Both the position numbers and the translations under genes were made by a program. From Salisapilia sapeloensis (lineage: Eukaryota; Oomycota; Peronosporomycetes; Peronosporales; Salisapiliaceae): a DNA stretch of 36,328 bases. Location: the NCBI GenBank assembly GCA_023334545.1, contig JAADVB010000200.1:1-36328 (forward strand). Direction: 5' to 3'. Position 1 is the first letter of the stretch. Each line of letters begins with the position of its first letter. Below are positions 10,038-19,966 of this stretch, piece after piece. The notes below the pieces were generated by a model. It had not been told where the DNA came from. It did no database searches and saw only the letters and a program-made list of their open reading frames with translations.

Positions 10038-12827
10038 ATTGGTAGCTTGAGAAGGTAGCGATTTCTACATAAACGAAAGAGGCACGATACGAGGTTGATT
10101 TTTGAGTTTGCATTCGCGAATGGATAGTGGTCTGGAGGTGTATGGTGGATTTTTGTTGCACTTGAGGCTATGCGTATCTGCTGCTTTATGTGAGTTTTTG
10201 GGCTCTCGATGCGAAAGATGCTCATACGATATGTATTCTGGCTATGTGTCCAGACTAGCAGTTATTCTTGTGGAAAGCTGGTGCGTCACGCTACTCGAAC
10301 CAACGCTTCCAGTTTCTGTCATGATGATAAAGAGTTGGACATTCCGTGCTTACCTGCAGAACAAGCATCCTTCTATACCTCTCTATGATATAGCTATGGA
10401 ATAATAGGAAGAACTTGTGTGGTCGTCCTCTGGGGTTGATAGTTTCTTAACCTCTCAACCGTAGTACATCGGAGTATTCTACACGGACAACAAGAAATTG
10501 GGATCTCCCTTTAGAGGAATATTACATCTGATCGCTGCAATGCCAATTACAGCTACTTGGCCATCATTGCAATCACTATGCCCAGGCTGTGTGGACGCGC
10601 GTAAGCCCATTCCATATACTCTGTTGCTTTCACTTCTGTCACTCGCATCGTGTTATAAGAGAAAAATGGTCATGTCCAACGGAAACATGTATAGTAACAA
10701 GAGAGCTGAGATAGCACCAAATTTCACTCCGCTTTGCTTTCTATGTTGAATATGGAGGATCAAATAGTTTGTCGTACTCGTTAAAGCTGTTCATCGATTA
10801 GGTGAGTAGGTGTGCATACATTTGAATGTCCAGCTTTCATCGAGTGCGATACTGATGCTCGTCTCTCACTTGGGCCAAGAACTAGTTCCGTGGCAAAGAT
10901 TCGGGCAGCAAGCGAGTTTCAACAGCATTTTGAAGTGTGCTATGATCGACCTTGTCCTGCATTTGAACCTAGATATACACACAGGTGTAGCTTCAGAAAA
11001 CTGATTTGATTAAAATGACGAAATAGCTGATAGCTTCTCGAACCACATCCCTCCGACAAAGATCGCACACCGTGTTTGTTCGAAACTCAAATGGCAGGAA
11101 ATTACTTCATGACGCCAATCGTGCAGCAAAACTTGAACAAGTCTCGAAGGTTGGCGTCCGACGGGTCGGAGCCTTAAGAAAGATGTCAAACCATACGGCT
11201 TGAGAGTATGTAGAAAAGTGGAAGTCTCATGTAACTTTCTTCTTGACAGATATGGCATCAGCACGAGGATACAGTGGCACGCACGCACGTATTGGTTGAG
11301 GTATTGTAGCGAAGAACGCATTATGTACCTTCGAATCCATCCCGGCCGCAACTGTGTAGAAGTTTCGAATCATAGGCGAAACGGCACCACACAAGCATGG
11401 AATGGCCAGTCTTTACGTCATCAGCGGACACTGCCCAGCGCCGAAGTCTCGTGACATAATTGTATCATAGTACTTGAACGGTACTTCTGGTCTATATTGC
11501 TGATCCACTTCTGGCGGCATCAAAGAACTGTTGCAAACAGGATCTGATCAGTGCGAGGTATATGCGCCACCCACGACAAGATGTAAACGTGCAGACCGAG
11601 CAGTGAGGCTCGCCGATATGGTGTGTCATCTCGACTAGACAAGGGTCTGGCATTTTGAAGACGAGACGATCGCGGTCTCTGAGGATAGACACGCGCCACT
11701 AGCTGGTCTGTTTGAGGGGCATCATCGAGGGTAGGAAGTAGCTAGTCGGAGATGGTAGGCAAAAGAAGTAAAGCTTGAACGAGTTCAATCGTTTGTATCA
11801 GCGTCGCTCAGAGTACTTTATGGGTGTCCGCTTGCGCCACACGTCCCTGCAACTGGCTGCAAAATCTAACTGAATGGTGCTAATAGACCATGGACACCTG
11901 CGCATTAAAGTAGAAACTCTGATCAAGATTGGTGACTGCACAATCTCTGACTAGCCGATCAGCTCATATACAGACTTGCTCGATGAAAGCATAAAGACTA
12001 GCACGTCTCGGATGCATAGCAACTCCATCCGTGTAGTCATCAGTAGCTGTACGCTTTATCCCACGGTTATTCTCCAGATGCTGTCGCACAAAGAGAGGGA
12101 CACTTGAAATGGTACAGTATCTATATCCATTACGTATTTTGATCGGTAACTCTCTCCTCGTGCAATGCGTGTTGAGTGGATCTGGTGTAGGAGAGCGAAG
12201 TCGTCGTTTGCAAGTTGAAAGTCTCCATTAGCTTCCTTCAAAGATCCTACTACCGCGGGAAGATTGGCACGGTTTCCGTCTAGCTAGATTGAAAGATGGT
12301 CACCAGTCGACATTTGCACGCCAGCATCACAGTTACTTGTCATTCATTGGAACAATTAGAAAGCTCTTGCCAAGGCCACTTCTTAACCCACGAGATCACA
12401 CGGGCACAAGAGTTTCTTACTTCATTTCCGTTCTAGCTCCAAGACAGCAACCGCACATCCACCTATACTTCGCTCGGTGGAAAAGTCCAGGAACAGGCTC
12501 GAAGTTTGTGGTATTCACATCCTCCGAGTCTCACATCTCTCAATACTCGACATCGCGTGACTGAGCTCAGTCCGAAGCAGCGTTTATTTTAAAGAAGTGG
12601 ACCTGCCTTCCTTCAAAGCATACATTGCGCCTGTGATCTCTGGATCCAGCCCTCACTCACGCAGCCTTCCGAAGACACCGATTCTCCCTACTAAGATCTA
12701 TTAGACAGCAAATTCGAGCACACACGCTTGAGGCCCGTTGTCGATCGTCACCTCTACCATCATCTTTGCACATTTCCCTCCCGTTCCCACGGAAGTAGCC
12801 TTACAACTATCCTATCGCACTGGGAGC
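10038..12827. other. Gene-poor interval of 2.8 kb
   Basis: No intact gene was recognised between AIP1 and the RWP-RK gene. Open frames are short, mostly lack an ATG and match no motif. The part from about 11.5 to 12.3 kb looks like broken minus-strand coding sequence and is listed separately. The last few hundred bases upstream of 12828 are presumably the promoter and 5' UTR of the RWP-RK gene. No inverted terminal repeats or LTRs were noticed by eye. Confidence 0.55.
11492..12283 (-). pseudogene. Possible degenerate coding remnant, family unknown
   Basis: Protein-like minus-strand frames follow one another with frame changes: 12283-12056 (from LDGNRANLPAVV to ITVG), then 12059-11964 (containing TDDYTDGVAMHPRR), then a frame ending at 11798 (containing RRCPWSISTIQLDFAASC), then 11692-11492 (containing RDRLVFKMPDPCLVEM). 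Only the segment ending at 12056 and the one starting at 12059 nearly abut, which fits an indel. None starts with a convincing ATG. Either this is a decayed gene, or a multi-intron gene I cannot resolve, or chance. I do not recognise a family. Confidence 0.28.
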
Positions 12828-14090
12828 ATGCGAAGCAAGATGCACAGCGGGTCTGGACACGGTGATATCAGCAACGTGGTGCCCAGTGCCGATGGAGATG
12901 TTGACAGCATTGGCAGAGGCGATACGTACGTACCAGTGTTTCAACCATACCGTATATCCACGGGACGTAAGATAGCTTGCAGTCGAAATGACCAACAGCA
13001 GCCGAACGATGACGCGCGAGAGAAGAAGCGAGCTCGGATTGGCGAAGCGTCCGAGACGAAAGGCTTGGTAGATAGGAACCAAGATATGGACTCAGGTAGC
13101 ACGGAGATACCACCGGAGAGATGGGAAAGTGGGTCAATGGAACAACCACCGAGTACGCAGACGGAAGACGCTGCATACGCGCTGGAAGGTCTGTCACGCA
13201 GTAGAGACGCAGGCGCTCGTCCTCTCTCGGATAGACACCCGTACACGCCTGACTCGATCCTAAGATGCCTTCGACCGTACTTTGAAATGCCGCTGAAGGA
13301 GGCTGCAGCTCATTTGGGCTACTCCGAGGCGTGGATCAAGAACCTGCGCAAGAGGGCCGGCATCCCAAAGTGGCCGTATCTGGAGATAAGAGGGCTCCGT
13401 CGCGAAATTGATGAACTCGAGGCCAAGTATATCAGCTACTTTCGAGATGGCTACCAGCAGAGCTATGCTAAAAGCGCCATGGTGCTTCAAAAGAGGCTGG
13501 AGAGTTTCCTGGCGACCGGATGCGACCTAAAGGAGGAAGCGAAAGCGCAGGTGCTTCGCCAGTTGGACACCAAGTATCCTTTGCCACCGCCAGCGTCATC
13601 TCATCCGACCTCTTCATCGCATCTAACGTCTAGGCCTCCTCGAGACGTGGTGTATCAAAGGGGATCGCCGTACGAACGGGCTCAGTCGGACTGGATGAAT
13701 CTTAGAGATCCTGCAGTCGATACCATGGTCGGTGCGAACGGAATGAGACAAGGCCTTATCCGACAGGAGAGTGCGCCTCCAGTGCTGATGAATCCGTCTA
13801 TGGGTATGGTACCACCTAACACGGGCGCATGGATGCGACAAGATCCACAGCAGCAAACAATGGAAATACAACGTGGTCGGGAAGGGATGATGCTTCGACA
13901 GCGATGGACATCTCTCGACACGCCCACGCACGAAGGACGTTACTATATCAGCGGTCAAGCTAACACTCTGCCTCCTATTCGAAAGGTGATGGCGAGTCAG
14001 CTGCAGAAGCGCGGGTGGCACGAATCTTTCTCCGCGAACGAAGACATGCGTCAGGATGAGACGCGGTGGGGAGGAGCTGGAGAGAGCTGA
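12828..14090 (+). CDS. RWP-RK-type transcription factor, 420 aa
   Basis: The open frame extends upstream to a TTG at 12738, but the first ATG is at 12828. A basic run, KKRARIG (about 67-73), could be a nuclear signal. Residues about 150-190 fit an RWP-RK domain: FEMPLKEAAAHLGYSEAWIK, then LRKRAGIPKWPYLEIRGL. The spacing of the L-EAA-LG and GI-WP motifs is right, but the signature tail that gives the family its name reads KWPYLE instead of RWPxRK. A short amphipathic helix (REIDELEAKYISYF) follows, as often seen next to this domain. The rest is low-complexity, rich in Pro, Gln, Met and Arg. RWP-RK proteins are DNA-binding factors best known from nitrogen response and gamete development in plants, and are also present in oomycetes; the targets here are unknown. 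The gene converges with the next one, only 37 bp between stop codons. Confidence 0.8.
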   Translation: MRSKMHSGSGHGDISNVVPSADGDVDSIGRGDTYVPVFQPYRISTGRKIACSRNDQQQPNDDAREKKRARIGEASETKGLVDRNQDMDSGSTEIPPERWESGSMEQPPSTQTEDAAYALEGLSRSRDAGARPLSDRHPYTPDSILRCLRPYFEMPLKEAAAHLGYSEAWIKNLRKRAGIPKWPYLEIRGLRREIDELEAKYISYFRDGYQQSYAKSAMVLQKRLESFLATGCDLKEEAKAQVLRQLDTKYPLPPPASSHPTSSSHLTSRPPRDVVYQRGSPYERAQSDWMNLRDPAVDTMVGANGMRQGLIRQESAPPVLMNPSMGMVPPNTGAWMRQDPQQQTMEIQRGREGMMLRQRWTSLDTPTHEGRYYISGQANTLPPIRKVMASQLQKRGWHESFSANEDMRQDETRWGGAGES

Positions 14091-14127
14091 TGGAAACATT
14101 GCGTATGGTATTTCGGGATGCAAGTGC

Positions 14128-14655
14128 TTAAATAAAAGAAGCGAGGAAGGCTTGGGTGTCCAGGCTGCCTCCAGTAAACATGATCGCTTCTGTGACAGAG
14201 CGTTGATATCTCATACGCCATGCCAAGAGTGATGAAATGAATTGATGCGCTTGTGTTGAAAGCCTACTGTAGGGCTCATCCATGCGTGTACCGTCCGTGC
14301 ACGTCAAAGCCACGGCGATGGCCTTTCTGATGTATCTTTGCTTCGAAGGCGAGCGTGGTTCTTGGCCACGGACGCTTTCGATGTACAGACTCACCTCTTT
14401 CGGGCTCGAGAGTGGCTCGGCGAGTTTAATCGAAGCAACGACGTAGGAAGCGTCCGGTAATCTTATTTCGACGCGCGAAAGTAGGTGATCCAATAAGTGC
14501 TGTCTCGACGCCAGCCACGAATATATTGACGACTGTGATACATGTACTTTAACGCTCGAAGTGACATTCATGGCAAGGAATACGTCTCTGAGCTTCTCTG
14601 CTTTAGACAACTCGATATCTGCGCGAGTATGGTCTACCTTCACGTGGAGCGACAT
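14128..14655 (-). CDS. Small protein of unknown function, 175 aa
   Basis: ATG at 14655, uninterrupted to TAA. No signal peptide, TM helix or known motif is visible. The composition is that of a folded soluble protein with alternating strands and helices (for example ADIELSKAEKLRDVFLAM and DASYVVASIKLAEPLSSP). The convergent, tightly packed position beside the RWP-RK gene and the balanced amino-acid composition support a real gene. An upstream exon is possible but not needed. Confidence 0.6.
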   Translation of the reverse strand: MSLHVKVDHTRADIELSKAEKLRDVFLAMNVTSSVKVHVSQSSIYSWLASRQHLLDHLLSRVEIRLPDASYVVASIKLAEPLSSPKEVSLYIESVRGQEPRSPSKQRYIRKAIAVALTCTDGTRMDEPYSRLSTQAHQFISSLLAWRMRYQRSVTEAIMFTGGSLDTQAFLASFI

Positions 14656-16100
14656 TGTTTAACATCAAAGAGCAGGTCGTGGTACAAATACAGGCGGTTT
14701 CCAGTATACCGCTGAGGTCGGTCAGGTTGAAGGATTGCATAACTTGAAGCATAAAAAAGTTTTTACGAATTAACATTAGTATATTTTGCCTTCAGTCGAG
14801 GCAGATTAGCAAACCAATTGACTCGATGTGTTCTCGCATGTACGATGACTAGCTATAAAGCCGTTTCAATACAAACGCAGAAGCTATTAAATGCATTTGG
14901 AGGTGTCCACAATGAATCAAGTGCTCGGTCATTCCTTCTTCCTGGAATTCGCAGCGCGTGGTGTTCATGCCTAAAACCTGCATTCACAATGGTGGGGTGC
15001 TGATTTTTCCACCATTTCGTCTACGTTGCAAATCTGCCCGAGCTCTGGAAATGAAGTTACCGAAGGCGATAAACGCAGTCATCGCCAATCTTTGTGATTG
15101 AAAGTAGGAAGTCGTGCATTATTTCTTTGGGCGAAACTGATCTGTATCTACTGGTGAAAGTACGAACTGCAATGATGGTAAAACGCTCGTTTTAAAGTAA
15201 AGGAAGGCCCTTCGCCTTTGACTTGTGGGATCTTGCCTATCGAATGTTCCTGCGCTATTTCCTCGCTGATGAAACCGATTATGGCAAAGCTTTAGCGCGA
15301 ACTCGCACTTACCTTGGCAGGTTGTGAATGTACATACTAATGCCCGAGCTTCGGAAAAGATCCAAAGGTAGGCTTGATCGCGACCCCTGAAACCAATTCC
15401 TCGGTTCTTGATGGCTCGGAAAAAGGATACGAGCGAGAGAGCGAGATTTTAATGCGAAGCGTGCTCTTCGTGGGCATCCTTATCGATCTTTTTCTACTAA
15501 ATTGGCAAGAGAGTACAATGAAGCGTCTACCATCGCCAAAAGGCAGAAGAAACTCCGTACGTTATCGTCCGAAAGCAAAAAGAAAAGCCAAAGCATCCGA
15601 CGTAAGGACCTCTTACTGTGCACAAAAGCTTCTACACGTCCTCTTGCAGAAAGAGAAGGTATGAGAACGAAGCCCGGCGATCCTTTCATGTGCTTGTGGA
15701 TGGAAACCAGATTTGCGCTGATATCCCAACTTCGATCTAGTAGATGACTTCGTAGGTGATAGATCCATCGTGTAGATATGGAAACCTACTTTGCAAGGTC
15801 CCATTGCCGGCTCGATCAGAATTCGATGGAGGTCACGTCAATCTGCGAATCGGGCGCTGTTGGTGTACGCCGTCCAAGCATTTGAAGTGTCCCTCCGTAC
15901 CAGCGATACGGCACGGAGTGGAAGCAACAAAATTTTAAATATGAAACGGTGTTTCTGTCGCTTGATTGCTGTATGCAGGCGCTTCTTGCTGAACTCGACC
16001 CACTTCTTCTTCTTTCAAATTTTCTCTGCCTGTGCCACTACGCCTTCATTAAAAATTTTGCAGCCCTCAACTCACGCCTTCTGTCCAACTATCCTTCCAA
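14656..16100. other. Intergenic interval of 1.4 kb
   Basis: No complete gene was found. One plus-strand frame (about 15412-15747) is open for some 111 codons and unusually rich in Lys and Arg, but has no usable ATG near its start and a stop just upstream; it is discussed as a possible relic. The final 100 bases before 16101 are pyrimidine-rich (several CTTCTTCTT-like runs), which suits the promoter of the next gene. Confidence 0.5.
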
Positions 16101-16541
16101 ATGATTTCCAGCACGACAGACTCGACTTCGGCTCGCCTCGGATACGCCCATCCTCACAACTTGGCATCTGCTGACATCCCGCAAGATCGACCTTCGAATC
16201 AGGAAGACAACTTTCACTCGGGCGAGGAATACGATGAAGAAGACATTGCGCGTTCAAACTGTAATCGAGTCTTCTACCCGCACCCACGAGTCTGCCTCAC
16301 GTACTGGGATGAGAGCCTTCGCAACCGCATGTGCGAAAACGTAAAAGAGCTGATCGATATTGTCAGTGAAAAGGAGACGAAAGCAAGTCCGACGCAAGCG
16401 CGGTTGGCCAAGAAGGCTCTTGCCTACCGACGGATCTCGTCCCGGTTACCAGAGGTCGATCCGAACGACCCGAGCTTTGATGTGTCTGCATTTCTAGGTG
16501 TAGAGTGGCGTAAAGCACCGACGGCAAGCCGATGTGGCTAA
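16101..16541 (+). CDS. Small acidic protein of unknown function, 146 aa
   Basis: ATG at 16101 with a pyrimidine-rich leader just upstream. The N-terminal half is polar and disordered, with an acidic EEYDEED patch. The C-terminal half is likely helical (LRNRMCENVKELIDIVSEKE, then ARLAKKALAYRRI) and ends with PNDPSFDVSAFLGVEW. No signal peptide or TM helix. Not recognised. The composition and the clean start make a real gene likely; an additional 3' exon cannot be excluded. Confidence 0.6.
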   Translation: MISSTTDSTSARLGYAHPHNLASADIPQDRPSNQEDNFHSGEEYDEEDIARSNCNRVFYPHPRVCLTYWDESLRNRMCENVKELIDIVSEKETKASPTQARLAKKALAYRRISSRLPEVDPNDPSFDVSAFLGVEWRKAPTASRCG

Positions 16542-17701
16542 ATGTGCACCAGATACGTGTAGTTGTATTACCAATAGAGTATATCCATAATTTAAAATGG
16601 TTATCTTGTTCATGCATGGAGATCAGTGGAAACGTGTGCCTTTGTTCAGAGTTTCATTCCTCGTGTCTAGTAGAGGTAGATATAAAGCATGCGCCCTTTC
16701 ACAATTATGTACCTGGATGTGCCACTAGAAAGGTAGATGCTTCGGCCGTAGACATGAAAACCAACGGGAAATAGGAGTTTAGCACCTAGCACCCTCTATC
16801 CACCGGAAAGTCTAAGCTTGATTTCAACGCTTCATCATTGCACTAAAGCAATTGTAATAATTACATGCAAGTAGAGCAAAGTACGTAGCGTAAACGATAC
16901 TTCTATGTAGTCTCCCGCTCGCCGTCTTAAGTTTAGCGGACACATCGCGCGTATTAAAAGCAGCATGGCAGATAGCCAGTCGATAAAAAGGGCACTTTGG
17001 CTTCAAGAAAAGTTCTGGACTGCTGCATCTATCTTTAAAGCAGAGACACCCCATCAGCTCTATTCTTTGAGACTTTTGAAGCACTGACAAAGCACTATGA
17101 CGTGAAAGCGAATGACAAACGAGTCGACTACAAACTATTGCATATATTTAGTATCTGTTGTACGACAGCGTCAAAGTACATCTCGCCAGTCTGTTCTTTC
17201 ATAATACTGGTACCAACGCGCATAAGCGTTTTGCTGGTAAAGGCCAATAGAGAACAAGGCGTGGATGGTTCATGTTCTATGCTCATATAATCGGTAACAG
17301 AACAATCAAAGGCACTAAGCGATGTCTAACTATATTTATAGATAGGATTAGTTTGAAGTTGAAGTGAAGCGAAGCGAAGTTGAAGATGAGTATCTTGGAT
17401 GGCAGCAATGCAAAGAGCGATAGTGAAAATGCAAAAAACACGAAGGCACTCGAGACGGACAAAATTATATTATAGTCTTGCTATCTTCCATATAAATCTT
17501 GGTCATGGTGACGGCTGCCAAGATCAGTACTAGCGGATAAGTGCTCATGATCAACTATCCTTGCGTTTTATGTATTTCTTCTTTCGGAGATTCTTCTTCT
17601 CGAGTAGTTCCAAGGCCTGAAAACTTGTCAACAACGAATGACCTCGAGAAAAAAGTTGGACCAACAATATAATCAATATTTGCATGCGACCAGGCCTAAC
17701 T
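16542..17701. other. Intergenic interval of 1.16 kb
   Basis: No gene was recognised. It contains a small GAAG-rich stretch around 17353-17387 (imperfect GAAGT/GAAGC units) and AT-rich 3' flank of the next minus-strand gene. Open frames here are short and without motifs. Confidence 0.55.
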
Positions 17702-19960
17702 TTACTCCTCGTTCATTGAAATATATTTGCTTAAGTAGTCGGTATATGTTCGGCCACTCTTATCACCGATTAGTTTCTCCCAAAAGGTTGAAAGTAGATA
17801 AGTTCCATTAGGCTCAGCCGTCAAGTCATTTCTCTCCGTCACATCTCCAGTCGTCTCAATCGCATTGAGATCAGTATGAGCCTGGCGAAGGCATGGATAT
17901 CTTATCTTGTCAGCTTCAAACCTATTTAATGGATCTATCTCGTTTTCAACAATATCTTCGCATACTTTGCTAATTTTTTCTGTCAGTTCCTCTATCGGAG
18001 AACGATTTGGCAGCTCTTCCGGCTTTGAACGAGTGGTAGGTTCCGATGCTGTAGACTGCAAGCTCTTTGTCGGCGAAGTCATATCTTGGTCAGAATTCAC
18101 TTCACTAGACAATGACCTCGTCAGTTTCAAGTCGACAGAACTAGAACATTTCTTTTTCCCTTCCCATCGAGTGCTTGTCTTTGGAGTTACTCTACTCCAG
18201 TCCAATTTCTCGATGACGATCTTGTGAGGTTTCCTCTTTAAGAATGATTTCACTTCTGCACTTGAATGATCCATATCAGCTCGAATATACTTTTGTTTGT
18301 TTGGCGAAGATGGATCTGGTGAAAGCGCCTCTACGTCGAGCGATGATACAGACGATGGTGAAGATGGAGGTGAAAAAGCTTGGATTCGACGAAAAGCAGG
18401 TTTAGCACGAGCCTTATCACTCTTCAGTTCCTGATGTGTGCTCATTTTGATGATGTCTCTTTCATTGTGCTTTGACTTGATATCTGAAGAAAGCGTTGAA
18501 TTACTCTTTACTAAAGTTGATTTCTGTTCTGTACCAGGTGCTATAGTCTCCCCTTTAGATGATAGATCAAATTTCTGGGTTTTTGATGTTTTTGGTGCTG
18601 TCTTTCGTACTCCACGTTTCTTCACTGGAGGTGTTTTGGTCTCCACTTGAATGGCTGGCACGACTGGAGATATGTAAGGCTTAAGAATCTGCTCTCCGGT
18701 ATCCGCTACCTGTACTTGTTCTAAAGCAATTTGAAGCTTTAACTCCCCACGTACAGTTGCTTCTACTGCGGGCTTTTCAAGAGGAAACCATCGAGACATG
18801 GCATATTGACTGGCAAAGGACATTTCAAGTAAGTAGAGAGGAACGTTTACTTTCCCAATGGTTTGTACTTCGTCGTTAGAATACGACTTTACTTCTCCTT
18901 CCAGAACCCATTCATCGATTACCTGTCTTTGCTCTTCCGGCAATTTACACACTTCATGTGTAAACTTTTCATCCCATTCAATATTCTCTCTTTCGCTTAG
19001 TACAAATTCTTTTGTACTAGAAATAAAACTATTTAAATCGATTCCGTTGTGCTTTAATGCGAGCTCGACGCATATATTCGCCGTTTCTACACGTGATAAA
19101 CCACTGTTGCCAGCAAGATCCCGGATCGCTAGCACTTTCACGGACACTTGGTGAAAAGTTGATACAATATTTTTCATCTCTTCAACGACGACTTCTGGTT
19201 CTTCCAGTTCCTTTGGCTCTTCTACTGGGAATAACTCGGCATCATTCATCATCATTGGCACTGGAACAGGCGATTTGGCAGGCGATTGTTGACATGACGG
19301 TGCAGGTGAACTAGGACTTATTGAAGATCCTTTGCATGAAGATGGAGATGTCTGATATGGAGATGGTGGCTTCTCATACGGAGGTAGAGGTGACCGTCGA
19401 CTTAATGGAGACTTTCGGCATGGAGACGGAGGTAAGCTCCTGGTTGATGGAGATCTTTGGCATGGCATCGGGGACATACGCCGTGCTAACGGAGACTTTT
19501 GTGTTGGTTCTAATGGTATCATGATCGAGTCTGACACAAGCTCCAATTCCATTTCCAATCGATCTCGATACTGCTTAAAAGCTCTAGCTATTATATTCGC
19601 AGCTTCCTTTCGCCGATTGCGGATCCACTCTCGATCAGCAGCAAGTTGCTTCCAATACAAGGCTTCTTCTCGCCTAATTCTTGCTTGTTCCTCCGAATCA
19701 TTTCGAATGTAATACTCTTGATACCGTCGATACGGATCCGACGTCTCCCAATACTCTCCATAAGACCCAGTAAAAGCAGGCATGGGTGAATGTTCCTGTG
19801 AAAATATTCTTTCATTATATTCCCTTTCATAATCTGGGTAGTACCTGTCCTGCCTCCGACTCATAAAGTCTTCATAAGACTCCATGACACCAGCCTTGGT
19901 GCTCAAATTGGCATACGGCGTTTCGCAGTGCTCAACTTGAAGATCAACAGATGTTAACAT
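17702..19960 (-). CDS. C2-domain protein with Ser-Pro-rich region, 752 aa
   Basis: Open frame from ATG 19960 to TAA 17702. Residues 30-145 are rich in Arg, Tyr and Glu and include an IQ-like helix (ANIIARAFKQYRDR), a possible calmodulin contact. Residues 155-235 form a degenerate repeat of Ser-Pro units (RMSPMP, QRSPST, RKSPLSRRSP), likely proline-directed phosphorylation sites. Residues about 270-417 match a C2 beta-sandwich: VSVKVLAIRDLAG, then IEWDEKF, then TIGKVNVPLYLL, then WFPLEK and GELKLQIALE. The Asp residues of the calcium loops are mostly missing, so calcium-independent binding to lipid or protein is more likely. The remaining 330 residues are low-complexity, Lys/Ser-rich. The start codon lies 6 bp from that of the divergent EAPP-like gene; Met26 (19885) is an alternative start. 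Specific role unknown. Confidence 0.75.
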   Translation of the reverse strand: MLTSVDLQVEHCETPYANLSTKAGVMESYEDFMSRRQDRYYPDYEREYNERIFSQEHSPMPAFTGSYGEYWETSDPYRRYQEYYIRNDSEEQARIRREEALYWKQLAADREWIRNRRKEAANIIARAFKQYRDRLEMELELVSDSIMIPLEPTQKSPLARRMSPMPCQRSPSTRSLPPSPCRKSPLSRRSPLPPYEKPPSPYQTSPSSCKGSSISPSSPAPSCQQSPAKSPVPVPMMMNDAELFPVEEPKELEEPEVVVEEMKNIVSTFHQVSVKVLAIRDLAGNSGLSRVETANICVELALKHNGIDLNSFISSTKEFVLSERENIEWDEKFTHEVCKLPEEQRQVIDEWVLEGEVKSYSNDEVQTIGKVNVPLYLLEMSFASQYAMSRWFPLEKPAVEATVRGELKLQIALEQVQVADTGEQILKPYISPVVPAIQVETKTPPVKKRGVRKTAPKTSKTQKFDLSSKGETIAPGTEQKSTLVKSNSTLSSDIKSKHNERDIIKMSTHQELKSDKARAKPAFRRIQAFSPPSSPSSVSSLDVEALSPDPSSPNKQKYIRADMDHSSAEVKSFLKRKPHKIVIEKLDWSRVTPKTSTRWEGKKKCSSSVDLKLTRSLSSEVNSDQDMTSPTKSLQSTASEPTTRSKPEELPNRSPIEELTEKISKVCEDIVENEIDPLNRFEADKIRYPCLRQAHTDLNAIETTGDVTERNDLTAEPNGTYLLSTFWEKLIGDKSGRTYTDYLSKYISMNEE

Positions 19961-19966
19961 GGCAGC

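Noticed and set aside
11320-11345. TTCGAATCC-like T-loop suggesting a tRNA
   Set aside because: No matching stems, anticodon arm or acceptor stem could be built around it.
12738-12827. N-terminal extension of the RWP-RK protein from TTG
   Set aside because: No ATG in this stretch; it is probably 5' UTR.
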